In this document: positions 14,336 to 22,230 of the stretch, one piece after another | How positions within the stretch are numbered: the stretch's first letter is position 1 | Layout of the letters: each line of letters starts with the position of its first letter | Source: a virus | Virus record (IMG/VR): IMGVR_UViG_3300019871_000058 | Coordinates: 1-29,739 of that record | Reading direction: 5' to 3' (one strand) | DNA: 29,739 nt | Position numbers and translations under genes: made by a program | The notes under the pieces: generated by a model | What the model saw: the letters and a program-made list of their open reading frames with translations, nothing else | Told to the model about the DNA's origin: nothing | The model's database searches: none

Positions 14336-16546
14336 ATGCCAGAAAAAACCAGCAAAAAAAATAGTATCGAAGTACAATTGGATACTGAAAAACTTACCCA
14401 AAACATCAATAGCTTAAATAGTGTGATAGATAACCTGTTGGCAAAACAACAACAGCTAAGTGCGGCTGGGCAGCAAAATTCATCCGCTTTTAATGCATTA
14501 GCCGTCCAATTAACATCCTTTCAGAAAACACTGCTTGATGTAAACACACAGGTTACTACAAACATAACATCGTTCAATGCTTTAAGTGCGGCGGGTAAAA
14601 CATTGGATACGGTTATCTCCGCTAATTCGGCGCAGCACCAAAAAAATGCTTTGGCCCTTACCAATAGTTCTGCAAAAACAAAAGAATTAGCGCAACAGGT
14701 AAATACCCTCGGCAAATCTGTAGATCAGCAAAAGGGTAGCATTGATAATGGTAAGAATTCAATAGATAATTTTTCAGCAAGTATTGCAGGCTCATCGGCC
14801 AGCGCAAATAAACTTCAGGGTGATATAGACAAAACTGGGGCCGCATTTGAAAAGTCGGCAGCAAAAGCAGACCAGAGCAAGTCGAGTTTCGATGCGCATA
14901 AGTTGACGATGGACCATCTTAAAACATCATTTGATGAGGTAAAGGATGTTTCGGGGATATTTGGCCCAAGCCTGCAGGAAGCAGCTAAGGGGTTTGATAT
15001 AATGAAATCGGGGCTTAAAGTAATAAAGGATGGGGTAACCGGCGTTGGTACCGCACTTAAAGCTGATGGCTTTGACTTTTTACTGCAGATACTGCAAAAA
15101 ATGTTTGAATATTTTATCAATACATCAAACGGAGCCAAGGTATTACAGGGTGTAATATCAGCGGTGGGTGTAGTAGTAAATAAAGTTACCGGCTTCTTCC
15201 GTTCATTTATGGATGGAATTATAGCAGCATTTGCGCATCCAGTTGACACATTAAAGTCGCTTGGAACTTTAATAGAGCAAAATCTCATCAATCGCTTTAA
15301 AGCTTTTGGCGAAATATTAGATGGGCTTATTCATCTCGATTTTAAGAAAGTTGCTAATGGAGTTATCCAGGGCTTTACAGGCATTACCAATGCAACGGAC
15401 AAGGCGGTTTCTGCCTATGGCAAGGTAGTAAAAGGCGCTAAAGAAGCTATGGTTCAAATAAACGATGCTTATAAGAAAGGGCATGATGCCATTACTAAAA
15501 CCGGCAGTAACGCAATAAAAAACCCACCCAAACGCAGTACCAATAGCAAGTCCGTCAACAAGACAAACAATGGTCAAAATTTGGTAGGTTTAAATGATCA
15601 GCGGGAGAGTAGTGATCCGCTTGATGCACATTCGGCAGGCCTATTAAGTGATGATGCGGCGCAAACTATTATTCAAATAACAGATCTGGATGTTACTTCC
15701 ACCAAAATAGCCGAAGATCAGAAAGTTTCAATAAAACGAACAGCGCTTCAGCAAGTTGAAGATTTTTCAAAACAATCTGCCTCCCGGATGGAATCTGATG
15801 CTATAAACATTTTAACTAATAGCATTAAACAACAAAGCGACGCTAAAATAGCGGCACTTGAAAAAGACAAAGCCGGCGAATTAAGCAATGCCAATTTAAC
15901 GTCAGCTCAAAAGCTGGCTATTCAGCAAAAATATCAGCAGCAGGAGAACGCGATAAAAACAAAGGCGTTTAAAGAAGAGCAGGAATTATCTATTGCACAA
16001 GCCATAATTAACGGCGCACAGGCCGTAACCAAGGTAACTGCACAATCGGGCCTGCTTGCTGCGTTAGAAATAGGGATTGTTGTTGCAGAAACAGCAGCCC
16101 AGGTATCAAAGATAGCTTCGCAAAAACCACCTGCTTATGCTAAAGGTGGTTTGCATTATGCTTCTGATGGGCGGGGCGGTGTATTGGCCGGTTACAGCCG
16201 TACGGATAATACGAATGCCTATTTACGGTCGGGCGAGGGTGTAGTCGTGTCAGAAGCTATGCGTGTACCCTGGGCGCGCAACCTGGTAAGCGCTATCAAC
16301 GTTGGCTTTGGCGGCCGCGATTTTTCTATAACAAACCCGGGCAGGGGTTATGCGATTGGCGGCATATTTACTGATGGCGGCGATGCCAACCGGTATTATA
16401 ATCAGCCTGTAAATGACCAGCGAAACCTGGCCAATACCATAGCCTACCAAATGGTCAATAACTTTCCGCCGGTGTATGTTGATGTAAAGGATATTAACAA
16501 TCAACAAAACATATTGGCGCAAACTATTAACAGGGTTAACCTTTAA
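14336..16546 (+). CDS. Tape measure protein
   Basis: 736 residues. The first 200 are a long helical, Gln/Asn/Ser-rich coiled region (IEVQLDTEKLTQNINSLNSV onward). A hydrophobic section follows around 240-300 (LLQILQKMFEYFINTSNGAK; GVISAVGVVVNKVTGFFRSF). A second helical stretch near 500-560 contains SAQKLAIQQKYQQQENAIK. The C-terminus is Gly-rich with AYAKGGLHYASDGRGGVLAG and GEGVVVSEAMRV, the 'yaxGG...l..gEgVvn' signature common in tape measure proteins. It sets tail length and lines the tube before injection. At 736 residues it implies a fairly short tail. It follows a terminator and an operator-like dyad, so it may have a promoter of its own, although none is clear. Confidence 0.8.
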   Translation: MPEKTSKKNSIEVQLDTEKLTQNINSLNSVIDNLLAKQQQLSAAGQQNSSAFNALAVQLTSFQKTLLDVNTQVTTNITSFNALSAAGKTLDTVISANSAQHQKNALALTNSSAKTKELAQQVNTLGKSVDQQKGSIDNGKNSIDNFSASIAGSSASANKLQGDIDKTGAAFEKSAAKADQSKSSFDAHKLTMDHLKTSFDEVKDVSGIFGPSLQEAAKGFDIMKSGLKVIKDGVTGVGTALKADGFDFLLQILQKMFEYFINTSNGAKVLQGVISAVGVVVNKVTGFFRSFMDGIIAAFAHPVDTLKSLGTLIEQNLINRFKAFGEILDGLIHLDFKKVANGVIQGFTGITNATDKAVSAYGKVVKGAKEAMVQINDAYKKGHDAITKTGSNAIKNPPKRSTNSKSVNKTNNGQNLVGLNDQRESSDPLDAHSAGLLSDDAAQTIIQITDLDVTSTKIAEDQKVSIKRTALQQVEDFSKQSASRMESDAINILTNSIKQQSDAKIAALEKDKAGELSNANLTSAQKLAIQQKYQQQENAIKTKAFKEEQELSIAQAIINGAQAVTKVTAQSGLLAALEIGIVVAETAAQVSKIASQKPPAYAKGGLHYASDGRGGVLAGYSRTDNTNAYLRSGEGVVVSEAMRVPWARNLVSAINVGFGGRDFSITNPGRGYAIGGIFTDGGDANRYYNQPVNDQRNLANTIAYQMVNNFPPVYVDVKDINNQQNILAQTINRVNL

Positions 16547-16561
16547 ACCTAATCCGGCTTT

Positions 16562-17125
16562 TTATTTAGCGCCGGTAATTAATGCAAACATTTTTTTAAA
16601 AACATCCCTATCCTTAGGGTTAATTTCAAAATCAATATTTGTACTGCCGGCTTCAACACGGATATTGGTTACCGAGCCTGATAATAATTTTTCAAGGTTT
16701 TCTTTACTTATGATGTAGGGTACATTTGCAACTATATAAGTTCTTTCAACAAATCCACGCTTAATGGTTTCCATTTTTGAAAAAGTATTTTTAGCAACCG
16801 GCAGCCTGATCAATGTATTGTCTGATAGCTTTAATATCATATTATTCTCCGTCATCATTGTAAAAAGATCATGGTCTTCTTTCGTAGCATTTATATAGGC
16901 GTACAAATAGTACCTGTTATTTACACGCGATAAACTTGCAAACAATATTTCTGCAACAGTCGATGTAGACTTTTCTGAAGATGCTATTTTTTCCTGCGTT
17001 GTGGAGCTAACGGTATCGTTAGTGAATTTATCGATAGTCGGCTTGTTCAATTTTTGCGAAAATGCAATAGCCGGTGCAATAGCCATTAAAATAACGATCA
17101 ATACTCTTCTAAATTTTAGGATCAT
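16562..17125 (-). CDS. Secreted protein on the opposite strand (moron)
   Basis: 187 residues. Signal peptide MILKFRRVLIVILMAIAPAI followed by AFSQ, cleavage probably near residue 23. The mature protein has a Ser/Thr-rich linker (to about residue 55), then a mixed alpha/beta domain (EILFASLSRVNNRYYLYAYI; ENNMILKLSDNTLIRLPVAK; FVERTYIVANVPYIISKENL). This looks like a small periplasmic domain of the kind found in envelope stress or plasma-membrane-binding proteins, but I do not recognise it. The orientation against the tail and head genes and the absence of virion-like features point to expression in the lysogen. It converges with the tape measure gene (15-bp gap) and diverges from a small HTH-like gene. 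Confidence 0.7.
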   Translation of the reverse strand: MILKFRRVLIVILMAIAPAIAFSQKLNKPTIDKFTNDTVSSTTQEKIASSEKSTSTVAEILFASLSRVNNRYYLYAYINATKEDHDLFTMMTENNMILKLSDNTLIRLPVAKNTFSKMETIKRGFVERTYIVANVPYIISKENLEKLLSGSVTNIRVEAGSTNIDFEINPKDRDVFKKMFALITGAK

Positions 17126-17215
17126 AAGGCGATTAGGTTTAGTTTATACTATAAAAATATTTGTTAGCGAATTGATGCTTTAAAATTACAAAACATAAAT
17201 AAAATATTATACTAT

Positions 17216-17452
17216 ATGAATATTAATCTTGCCAATACACTTTTTGATGATGGTATCTTCTCTTCTATGTATAAGGCCGGTTTTATAACCACCAAGGTTT
17301 TTGTTTATCGCGAAATATACCTTTGGGTACAGGCCCAAATAAAAACCCGCGGCATAACCAAAAACCAGGCAGTATTAGCAGCCGAAATAAAATTCAATAA
17401 AGACGAGCGCACTATATGGCGCGCACTAAATAGTTTTGACGATAAAAATTAA
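17216..17452 (+). CDS. Small HTH-like protein (78 aa)
   Basis: 78 residues. Residues about 28-74 (VYREIYLWVQAQIKTRGITK, then NQAVLAAEIKFNKDERTIWR, then ALNSF) read as a three-helix helix-turn-helix of the type 's.qAv.d.ae.f.vs..TIwRai', with ERTIWRAL as the recognition helix. No other domain fits. It lies 90 bp from a divergent secreted-protein gene and 54 bp before the signal peptidase gene, the two probably forming one short transcript. It is 1.2 kb upstream of the triplicated operator array, so it is a candidate late regulator, but that is inference only. Start codon ATG in an AT-rich leader without Shine-Dalgarno, as usual here. Confidence 0.6.
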   Translation: MNINLANTLFDDGIFSSMYKAGFITTKVFVYREIYLWVQAQIKTRGITKNQAVLAAEIKFNKDERTIWRALNSFDDKN

Positions 17453-17506
17453 ACGATGCTGTAACATTCGCCAAATCAGGCAATCAAATATCAAAACCTG
17501 TTTATT

Positions 17507-18607
17507 ATGAAATGGAATACGATATTTAAAAAGAAAACAGATACTAACAAACCAAAGAAAAGCAAAACCCGCGAGTGGGTTGATGCGATAGTATTCGCTT
17601 TAGTAGCATCCACTATTATAAGGGGCCTGTTGTTTTCTGCATATGCCATACCTTCAGGTTCTATGGAAGGCACCCAGCTAACCGGCGATTACCTTTTTGT
17701 AAGTAAATTTTCATACGGGCCGCGCATGCCGTTTACGCCAATATCAATCCCATTTACAGAACCGGTAGTAATGGGTGGGGTAAAAACATATTGGGATATA
17801 TTAAAACTACCCTATTTCCGTTTACCCGGAACATCAGAAGTTAAAAAAGGCGATATTGTAGTCTTCAATAAACCGTCAGAAGCCGATGCCAACATACCGG
17901 TGGACATGCGTACAACCTTAATTAAACGCTGCCAGGCTACACCCGGTGACTTGTTGACCATTGTTAACGCGCAAGTTTATATAAATGGCAAGGCTGCTAA
18001 TAATGCGTCAAAAGCCCAAACATCATACAAAGTGATAACGGATGGCAAGTACATTAACCCGCAGTTATTTACAGATCTCAATATTACCGTATTACAGCAA
18101 ACCGCTGCGGATACCTATGAAATGATCGTCCCGAGTGATAACCTGGCTACTTTAAAAAGTTATTCGAACATCAGGTTTGTTGCACCGGTTATACAGCCTG
18201 CGGGTCAATATGATGCAGAGATATTTCCGAACAATAAAAACTTTAAATGGAACCTTGACAATTTTGGCCCGCTTGTTCTTCCTAAAAAAGGGATGACCAT
18301 AAAGCTGAACGACTCTACCCTAACACTCTATCGTCGTGCTATCGAAACCTATGAGCATAACAAAGTTGAAACAGCCGGAACCAGCATATTGGTCAACGGT
18401 AAAAATGCCGATTCTTATACCTTTAAAATGAATTACTACTGGATGATGGGCGACAACCGCCATGATTCACTTGATTCACGCTTTTGGGGATATGTACCCG
18501 AAGACCATATTGTTGGCAAGGCAATGCTAACGTGGATGAGTATTGATTCGACCAAAGATGTTTTCCATAAAATACGCTGGAACAGGATATTGAAGCCAAT
18601 AAATTGA
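17507..18607 (+). CDS. lepB: Type I signal peptidase
   Basis: 366 residues. A basic N-terminus, one membrane anchor (about 26-46, VDAIVFALVASTIIRGLLFS), then box B AIPSGSMEGT with catalytic Ser52, box D TLIKRCQATPGD with general-base Lys140, and box E MMGDNRHDSLDSR (313-325), followed by GYVPEDHIVGKAMLTW. The long insert between boxes D and E (about 155-305) is typical for Bacteroidota. All catalytic elements are intact, so it should cleave Sec and Tat signal peptides at the periplasmic face. Hosts normally encode their own lepB elsewhere; a copy between tape measure and protease genes is unusual. It follows the HTH-like gene on the same strand. The first of three composite promoters begins 5 bp after its stop codon. 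Confidence 0.92.
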   Translation: MKWNTIFKKKTDTNKPKKSKTREWVDAIVFALVASTIIRGLLFSAYAIPSGSMEGTQLTGDYLFVSKFSYGPRMPFTPISIPFTEPVVMGGVKTYWDILKLPYFRLPGTSEVKKGDIVVFNKPSEADANIPVDMRTTLIKRCQATPGDLLTIVNAQVYINGKAANNASKAQTSYKVITDGKYINPQLFTDLNITVLQQTAADTYEMIVPSDNLATLKSYSNIRFVAPVIQPAGQYDAEIFPNNKNFKWNLDNFGPLVLPKKGMTIKLNDSTLTLYRRAIETYEHNKVETAGTSILVNGKNADSYTFKMNYYWMMGDNRHDSLDSRFWGYVPEDHIVGKAMLTWMSIDSTKDVFHKIRWNRILKPIN

Positions 18608-18611
18608 TTAC

Positions 18612-18658
18612 TGACAAAATGGTGTCACCGCACAATTAAAGTATTCTGTCGATATTTG
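18612..18658 (+). promoter_or_regulatory. Composite operator-promoter, copy 1
   Basis: TGACA (18612-18616), AAATGG, TGTCA (18623-18627), CC, 21 bp, GATATTTG (18651-18658). The dyad covers the place of a -33 box and the -7 box has G for T at its first base. A CGGTGAAATCA motif follows near 18671. It belongs to a 411-bp gene-free region (18608-19018) made mostly of three such units. Confidence 0.65.
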
Positions 18659-18712
18659 TAATACACCTGACCGGTGAAATCAATAACTAATTAGCTCAAT
18701 CATCATAACTAC

Positions 18713-18759
18713 TGACAAACTACTGTCACCACTAATCAAAATAATTATCCCGACCTTTG
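18713..18759 (+). promoter_or_regulatory. Composite operator-promoter, copy 2
   Basis: TGACA (18713-18717), AACTAC, TGTCA (18724-18728), CC, 21 bp, GACCTTTG (18752-18759). It starts 101 bp after copy 1, is followed at 18764 by an ATGCC-N4-RGCAT dyad, and again by CGGTGAAATCA near 18790. Confidence 0.65.
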
Positions 18760-18763
18760 ATAT

Positions 18764-18777
18764 ATGCCAACCAGCAT
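18764..18777. promoter_or_regulatory. ATGCC-AACC-AGCAT dyad, copy 4
   Basis: Same conserved positions as the copies at 2199, 5627 and 14299. It begins 5 bp after the -7 box of composite promoter 2, so it covers the expected transcription start, as copy 2 does at the terminase promoter. Confidence 0.5.
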
Positions 18778-18832
18778 AACCAACACAATCGGTGAAATCA
18801 TAAATCAATCGATGTAATCACAAAAAATATAC

Positions 18833-18879
18833 TGACAAACTACTGTCACCACCCAGTTAAACTATTACCCCGATATTTG
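18833..18879 (+). promoter_or_regulatory. Composite operator-promoter, copy 3
   Basis: TGACA (18833-18837), AACTAC, TGTCA (18844-18848), CC, 21 bp, GATATTTG (18872-18879), then TATATATCAGTTAGCAAT. The upstream 20 bp are identical to copy 2. It is the copy nearest the protease gene, leaving a leader of about 130 bases in which a weak hairpin CAGGA/TCCTG (18908-18923) is followed by a T-rich stretch. Confidence 0.65.
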
Positions 18880-19018
18880 TATATATCAGTTAGCAATTAA
18901 GAATGAACAGGACTTCTCTCCTGCTATATTTTTAATAATAGTCTTTCGGTTTTTCCGACTTACAGACATCTCGACTAAAACATCTAAATACTCAAATCTA
19001 ATATCTCACATCTAAAAC

Positions 19019-20212
19019 ATGAGCTACAAAATCTATTTATACGATACCGATCAGGACTGCATAGGCTCGGGCACCTTATCATCATCCTACATGCAATGGC
19101 AACTGGAAGCAGCAGCCGGGCAGGATGTAGAAGTACACATTAGCTCTGCTGGAGGCAGCGCGTTTGACGCTATCGCTATTTACGACCAGTTAAAGAAATA
19201 TCCCGGCAATGTGACTACTTATATTGATGCATTGGCAGCTTCCGCAGCATCAATAGTAGCCATGGGCGGCAAAACAATTGTGATGTCAAAATATGCTTTA
19301 TTGATGATCCACAAACCAATGGTTGATACCGGAGGAAACTCTGATGAGCTGCTTAAAGATGTACAAATGCTGAACGTGGTACAATCTCGCCTGGCACAAA
19401 TTTATATGGACAAAACCGGCCTGGATATAACCAACATAAATACCCTCATCAATTCAGTTACATGGTTAACTGCCGACCAGGCACTTGAACTCGGTTTTAT
19501 AGACCAGGTGGAAGATTACAACGCCAACATCACCAATCACACGCTTATTAAAAACTATATCAGTGCCGCACCGGCAGCTTATCAAAAATGCATTAACAAA
19601 ATCTTAAACATAAACAGCAATATGAACATCGAAAACAAAGAACTTATCGAAAAAACCACATCGGTATTGGATAAGATTATGAACTTTTTTAAGAAAGTGG
19701 TAAACAAACAAACCATCACTGACAAAGGCACGCTGCACCACGCCGGTGAAATGGACGAAGGCACCGAAGTTTACCAGGACGAAGACATGACCACACCCGC
19801 AGCTTCGGACACCTACACAACTTCATCTGGTCAGAAGATTGGTGTGTCGGGCGGCCAGGTACAACAGATCACCGCGCCGAATACTGGCCCGGATGATGAT
19901 GAGGACGATGAAGATCTGCCTGAGGATAAATTTAAAAAGTCAAAAAAACCAACAGCCGTGCAAAACAGGTTACAAGAGGTAAAAGCAAAACTACACGCCC
20001 AAAACGCATTGCTTATAGATGCAAAGGCGGCTTTAGAAGAAGCAAATGCACGCCTTAATAAAACAAGGACCGAAGTAAAAAACGAGATCAAATCAGACTT
20101 CACCCCTTCCGGTTCTAAACGCAGCAACAAAGCCAAGTCAGAACCTATACCATTCTTTGCCCCGCAATCAACCTTAGCACAAAACGCTGTCAAAAAAGCA
20201 ATTGCTAAGTAG
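19019..20212 (+). CDS. ClpP-like prohead protease fused to a scaffold-like region
   Basis: 397 residues. Residues about 1-170 are a ClpP/S14 fold: HISSAGGSAFDAIAIYDQL, then IDALAASAASIVAMGG with nucleophile Ser75 and ALLMIHKP with His98, then TWLTADQALELGFID. The third triad residue is not obvious at the ClpP position, as in many phage relatives. Residues about 200-397 are low-complexity, with an acidic run (DDDEDDEDLPED near 290) and a charged coiled coil near 305-360, as expected for a scaffold; family members cut the scaffold and capsid N-termini during prohead maturation. An in-frame ATG at 19622 (Met202) could give a separate scaffold of 196 residues, like lambda Nu3 within C. First gene after the operator array; the capsid gene follows. 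Confidence 0.85.
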   Translation: MSYKIYLYDTDQDCIGSGTLSSSYMQWQLEAAAGQDVEVHISSAGGSAFDAIAIYDQLKKYPGNVTTYIDALAASAASIVAMGGKTIVMSKYALLMIHKPMVDTGGNSDELLKDVQMLNVVQSRLAQIYMDKTGLDITNINTLINSVTWLTADQALELGFIDQVEDYNANITNHTLIKNYISAAPAAYQKCINKILNINSNMNIENKELIEKTTSVLDKIMNFFKKVVNKQTITDKGTLHHAGEMDEGTEVYQDEDMTTPAASDTYTTSSGQKIGVSGGQVQQITAPNTGPDDDEDDEDLPEDKFKKSKKPTAVQNRLQEVKAKLHAQNALLIDAKAALEEANARLNKTRTEVKNEIKSDFTPSGSKRSNKAKSEPIPFFAPQSTLAQNAVKKAIAK

Positions 20213-20294
20213 TTGATTTGGTTAACCACTCACGTAATCAACCTGATCAACCACTCACTCATTCAATAATTCACTCAATCACTAATTAAAAATA

Positions 20295-21506
20295 ATGGCT
20301 CAATTTACATTTACAAACAACACCTATGCCGGCGAAGCGCTGGCCGGGTTTATGGCCAGCACGCTGCTGGAGGCCGATTCGGTTAAACGCGGGTTACTAA
20401 CTGTTATTAATGACGTTAAATCGCGCAAGGTAATACTTGATGTTGACGATGACGTAGTGCTGCAGGACCCATCAGGCGTATTTACCGATCAGGGTACAAC
20501 TGCCGCGCAAAACGAAAGCTACCTCGACCCGGTAGTGTACGAATTCATGAAACAGGAACAATGGGATAAGCTCATCCAGTCATGGGAAGCGCAAAGCTTA
20601 AAACCCGGCGCTTTCTTAGATTATGAAGGCGTAGTAGATCTGTCCGACTTTATGGTACAACGTTATTTAACCAAGATACAGATCGCTAATGAGCGTTTAT
20701 ATTGGTTAGGGAAATCAGCCACAAAAGAAGCAGCATTTACAGCAGCATTTCCCGGCTTATTGCCAACCATTGCAGCGGCATCTGGCATTTATAAAGTTGG
20801 CCTGGGCAAACCTGCAACCTCAATGGCCGCAACAGCCATCAGCGCTTCGGGCATAGTAACCGTATCTGATACTTCAACCCTATCCGATGGCGATGTAGTA
20901 ACCATCACCGCAGTGACAGGCTCAAGCAAGGACACAACAAATGGCTCATCAGGTGCTCCTGATGTACAGGGCCAATCTTACTTTATACAGGTTGCAAGCT
21001 CAACTACGTTTAAGCTGGTTCGTAATTACAACGAGGTAAACACCCGCAAACCGGCTACCTTCTCTGGTACTTCAACAGAAGCAACTGTTAGCTACATTAA
21101 CGCCAGCAATGTGTTAAGTGTGTTGACCAGTGTTTACGCGCAGCTTGATCCGGCAGATCGTAGCCAGGAAGACTTTAACCTGCAAATACCTTTACACGTA
21201 GGGTATGCTTATGCACAGGCGCAAGCCAACAAAGCGGTAAATGTATTAAATGCCTTTACCGATCCGAAAAAAATGGATTACCTGGGCGTTCCGCTGCAAT
21301 TAATGAACCACTGGCAGGCAAACACCATATTGGGCGCACGTTCTTCCAACTTGTTCTTAGGTGTAGATCTGTTAGGCGATGCATCAGAGCTTTCAACTGT
21401 TTACATGAAGCCTTACACCAACGACAATATTGTCCGCATGAAAGCCCGTATGAAGGCCGCAGTAAACTACAAGTTCGCTAACGAGATCTTTTATCTAAGC
21501 GCATAA
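20295..21506 (+). CDS. Major capsid protein
   Basis: 403 residues, directly after the protease-scaffold gene, the standard place. The N-terminal part (LAGFMASTLLEADSVKRGLL, then VINDVKSRKVILDVDDDVV) and C-terminal part (LGVPLQLMNHWQANTILGAR; VYMKPYTNDNIVRMKARMKA; VNYKFANEIFYLSA) have the helix/strand alternation and ending of HK97-fold capsids of Bacteroidota phages. Between about 178 and 268 there is an inserted Ser/Thr/Gly-rich beta domain (GIVTVSDTSTLSDGDVVTIT; YFIQVASSTTFKLVRNYNEV), probably exposed as a decoration domain on the capsid surface. No obvious N-terminal cleavage site is visible, so maturation may act mainly on the scaffold. The 82-bp gap upstream is made of ACTCA/AATCA-type low-complexity units. 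Confidence 0.8.
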   Translation: MAQFTFTNNTYAGEALAGFMASTLLEADSVKRGLLTVINDVKSRKVILDVDDDVVLQDPSGVFTDQGTTAAQNESYLDPVVYEFMKQEQWDKLIQSWEAQSLKPGAFLDYEGVVDLSDFMVQRYLTKIQIANERLYWLGKSATKEAAFTAAFPGLLPTIAAASGIYKVGLGKPATSMAATAISASGIVTVSDTSTLSDGDVVTITAVTGSSKDTTNGSSGAPDVQGQSYFIQVASSTTFKLVRNYNEVNTRKPATFSGTSTEATVSYINASNVLSVLTSVYAQLDPADRSQEDFNLQIPLHVGYAYAQAQANKAVNVLNAFTDPKKMDYLGVPLQLMNHWQANTILGARSSNLFLGVDLLGDASELSTVYMKPYTNDNIVRMKARMKAAVNYKFANEIFYLSA

Positions 21507-21523
21507 GCGCAATTATTGAGCTA

Positions 21524-21571
21524 TTGAATTATCGATTTAATGAGAATGTCGATTCAATAATTCATTAAATC
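21524..21571. repeat. Nested inverted repeats after the capsid gene
   Basis: GATTTAATGA (21534-21543) is the exact reverse complement of TCATTAAATC (21562-21571), with a smaller TCGA/TTCAA-type pairing inside. The rest of the 122-bp gap is AATTCACT/AATTCAAT low-complexity sequence up to the next ATG. No T-run follows, so it is more likely an mRNA processing or attenuation structure than a terminator. Confidence 0.6.
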
Positions 21572-21628
21572 AGTAATTCAATAATTATTCACTAATTCAC
21601 TCAATCATTAATTCAATAATTAAAACCT

Positions 21629-22216
21629 ATGTCAATTTACAATAAAATAAATGCAGGCTTCAGCCTGGGTACAGGCGAACCGGTTACCGCCGGGATAGAA
21701 GATGTGATCTACATCTTCAACCAGGGCGAGATAACATTAACTTATGATACATTAAATCCGCTCATCGTAACCGGCCTTACGGCAGTAAGCAGTGCGAAGG
21801 TCTACAAATTTGCAGGCACAAATAACAGCTTTAATAGCATATCAAAACTGGCTAAAACATCAGTTGGCCCGCGTTATACCGAAGAGATCGATTTTAATAT
21901 CGCCGGATTATCAGTAGATATCAAAACACAGTTAATGGCAATGGGCTACGGCCGGGTATGTGCCATTGCAGTTAACAACTACAAATCAAGCGATTCTGCA
22001 ATTGAACTATTCGGTGCAGTAAACGGGCTTATCCTGACCGATGCCGAGAGAAGCGCTGCTGACGACACCATGGACGGCGGTTACAAATTGAAACTTACCA
22101 ATCCTGATAAATTGAAGGAACCATATCCGCCACGTGCCGTATCAATCCCTCCAACAAGCGGCGATGCAACTTACGCAAGCACAATTGCAGCTATTGAAGC
22201 TTTAGTAGCTGTTTAG
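21629..22216 (+). CDS. Putative major tail tube protein
   Basis: 195 residues, beta-rich, without signal or catalytic motif. Strands such as DVIYIFNQGEITLTYD, the segment NSFNSISKLAKTSVGPRYTE, and IDFNIAGLSVDIKTQLMAMG leading into YGRVCAIAVNNYKS, then the pattern ELFGAVNGLILTDAERSAADDTMDGG followed by YKLKLTNPDKLKEP, resemble tail tube proteins of Bacteroidota siphoviruses ('...G...GL.Lt.a.r...d...GG...i.L..pd'). It would polymerise around the tape measure. Finding it between the capsid and portal genes instead of next to the tape measure is odd. Alternative: head decoration or a head-tail joining protein. Confidence 0.5.
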   Translation: MSIYNKINAGFSLGTGEPVTAGIEDVIYIFNQGEITLTYDTLNPLIVTGLTAVSSAKVYKFAGTNNSFNSISKLAKTSVGPRYTEEIDFNIAGLSVDIKTQLMAMGYGRVCAIAVNNYKSSDSAIELFGAVNGLILTDAERSAADDTMDGGYKLKLTNPDKLKEPYPPRAVSIPPTSGDATYASTIAAIEALVAV

Positions 22217-22230
22217 TCATTGCATTATTT

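Noticed and set aside
14815-15291. 158-codon minus-strand frame
   Set aside because: Shadow of the tape measure gene; no own start signals and no domain pattern.
16554-16575. Terminator between tape measure and the minus-strand moron (CCGGC/GCCGG)
   Set aside because: Only five pairs, T-run inside the loop instead of after the stem; it overlaps a stop codon and is probably chance.
19831-20229. 132-codon minus-strand frame with poly-Ser
   Set aside because: Antisense of the acidic scaffold region; the Ser run mirrors the GAT/GAC codons of the Asp/Glu run.
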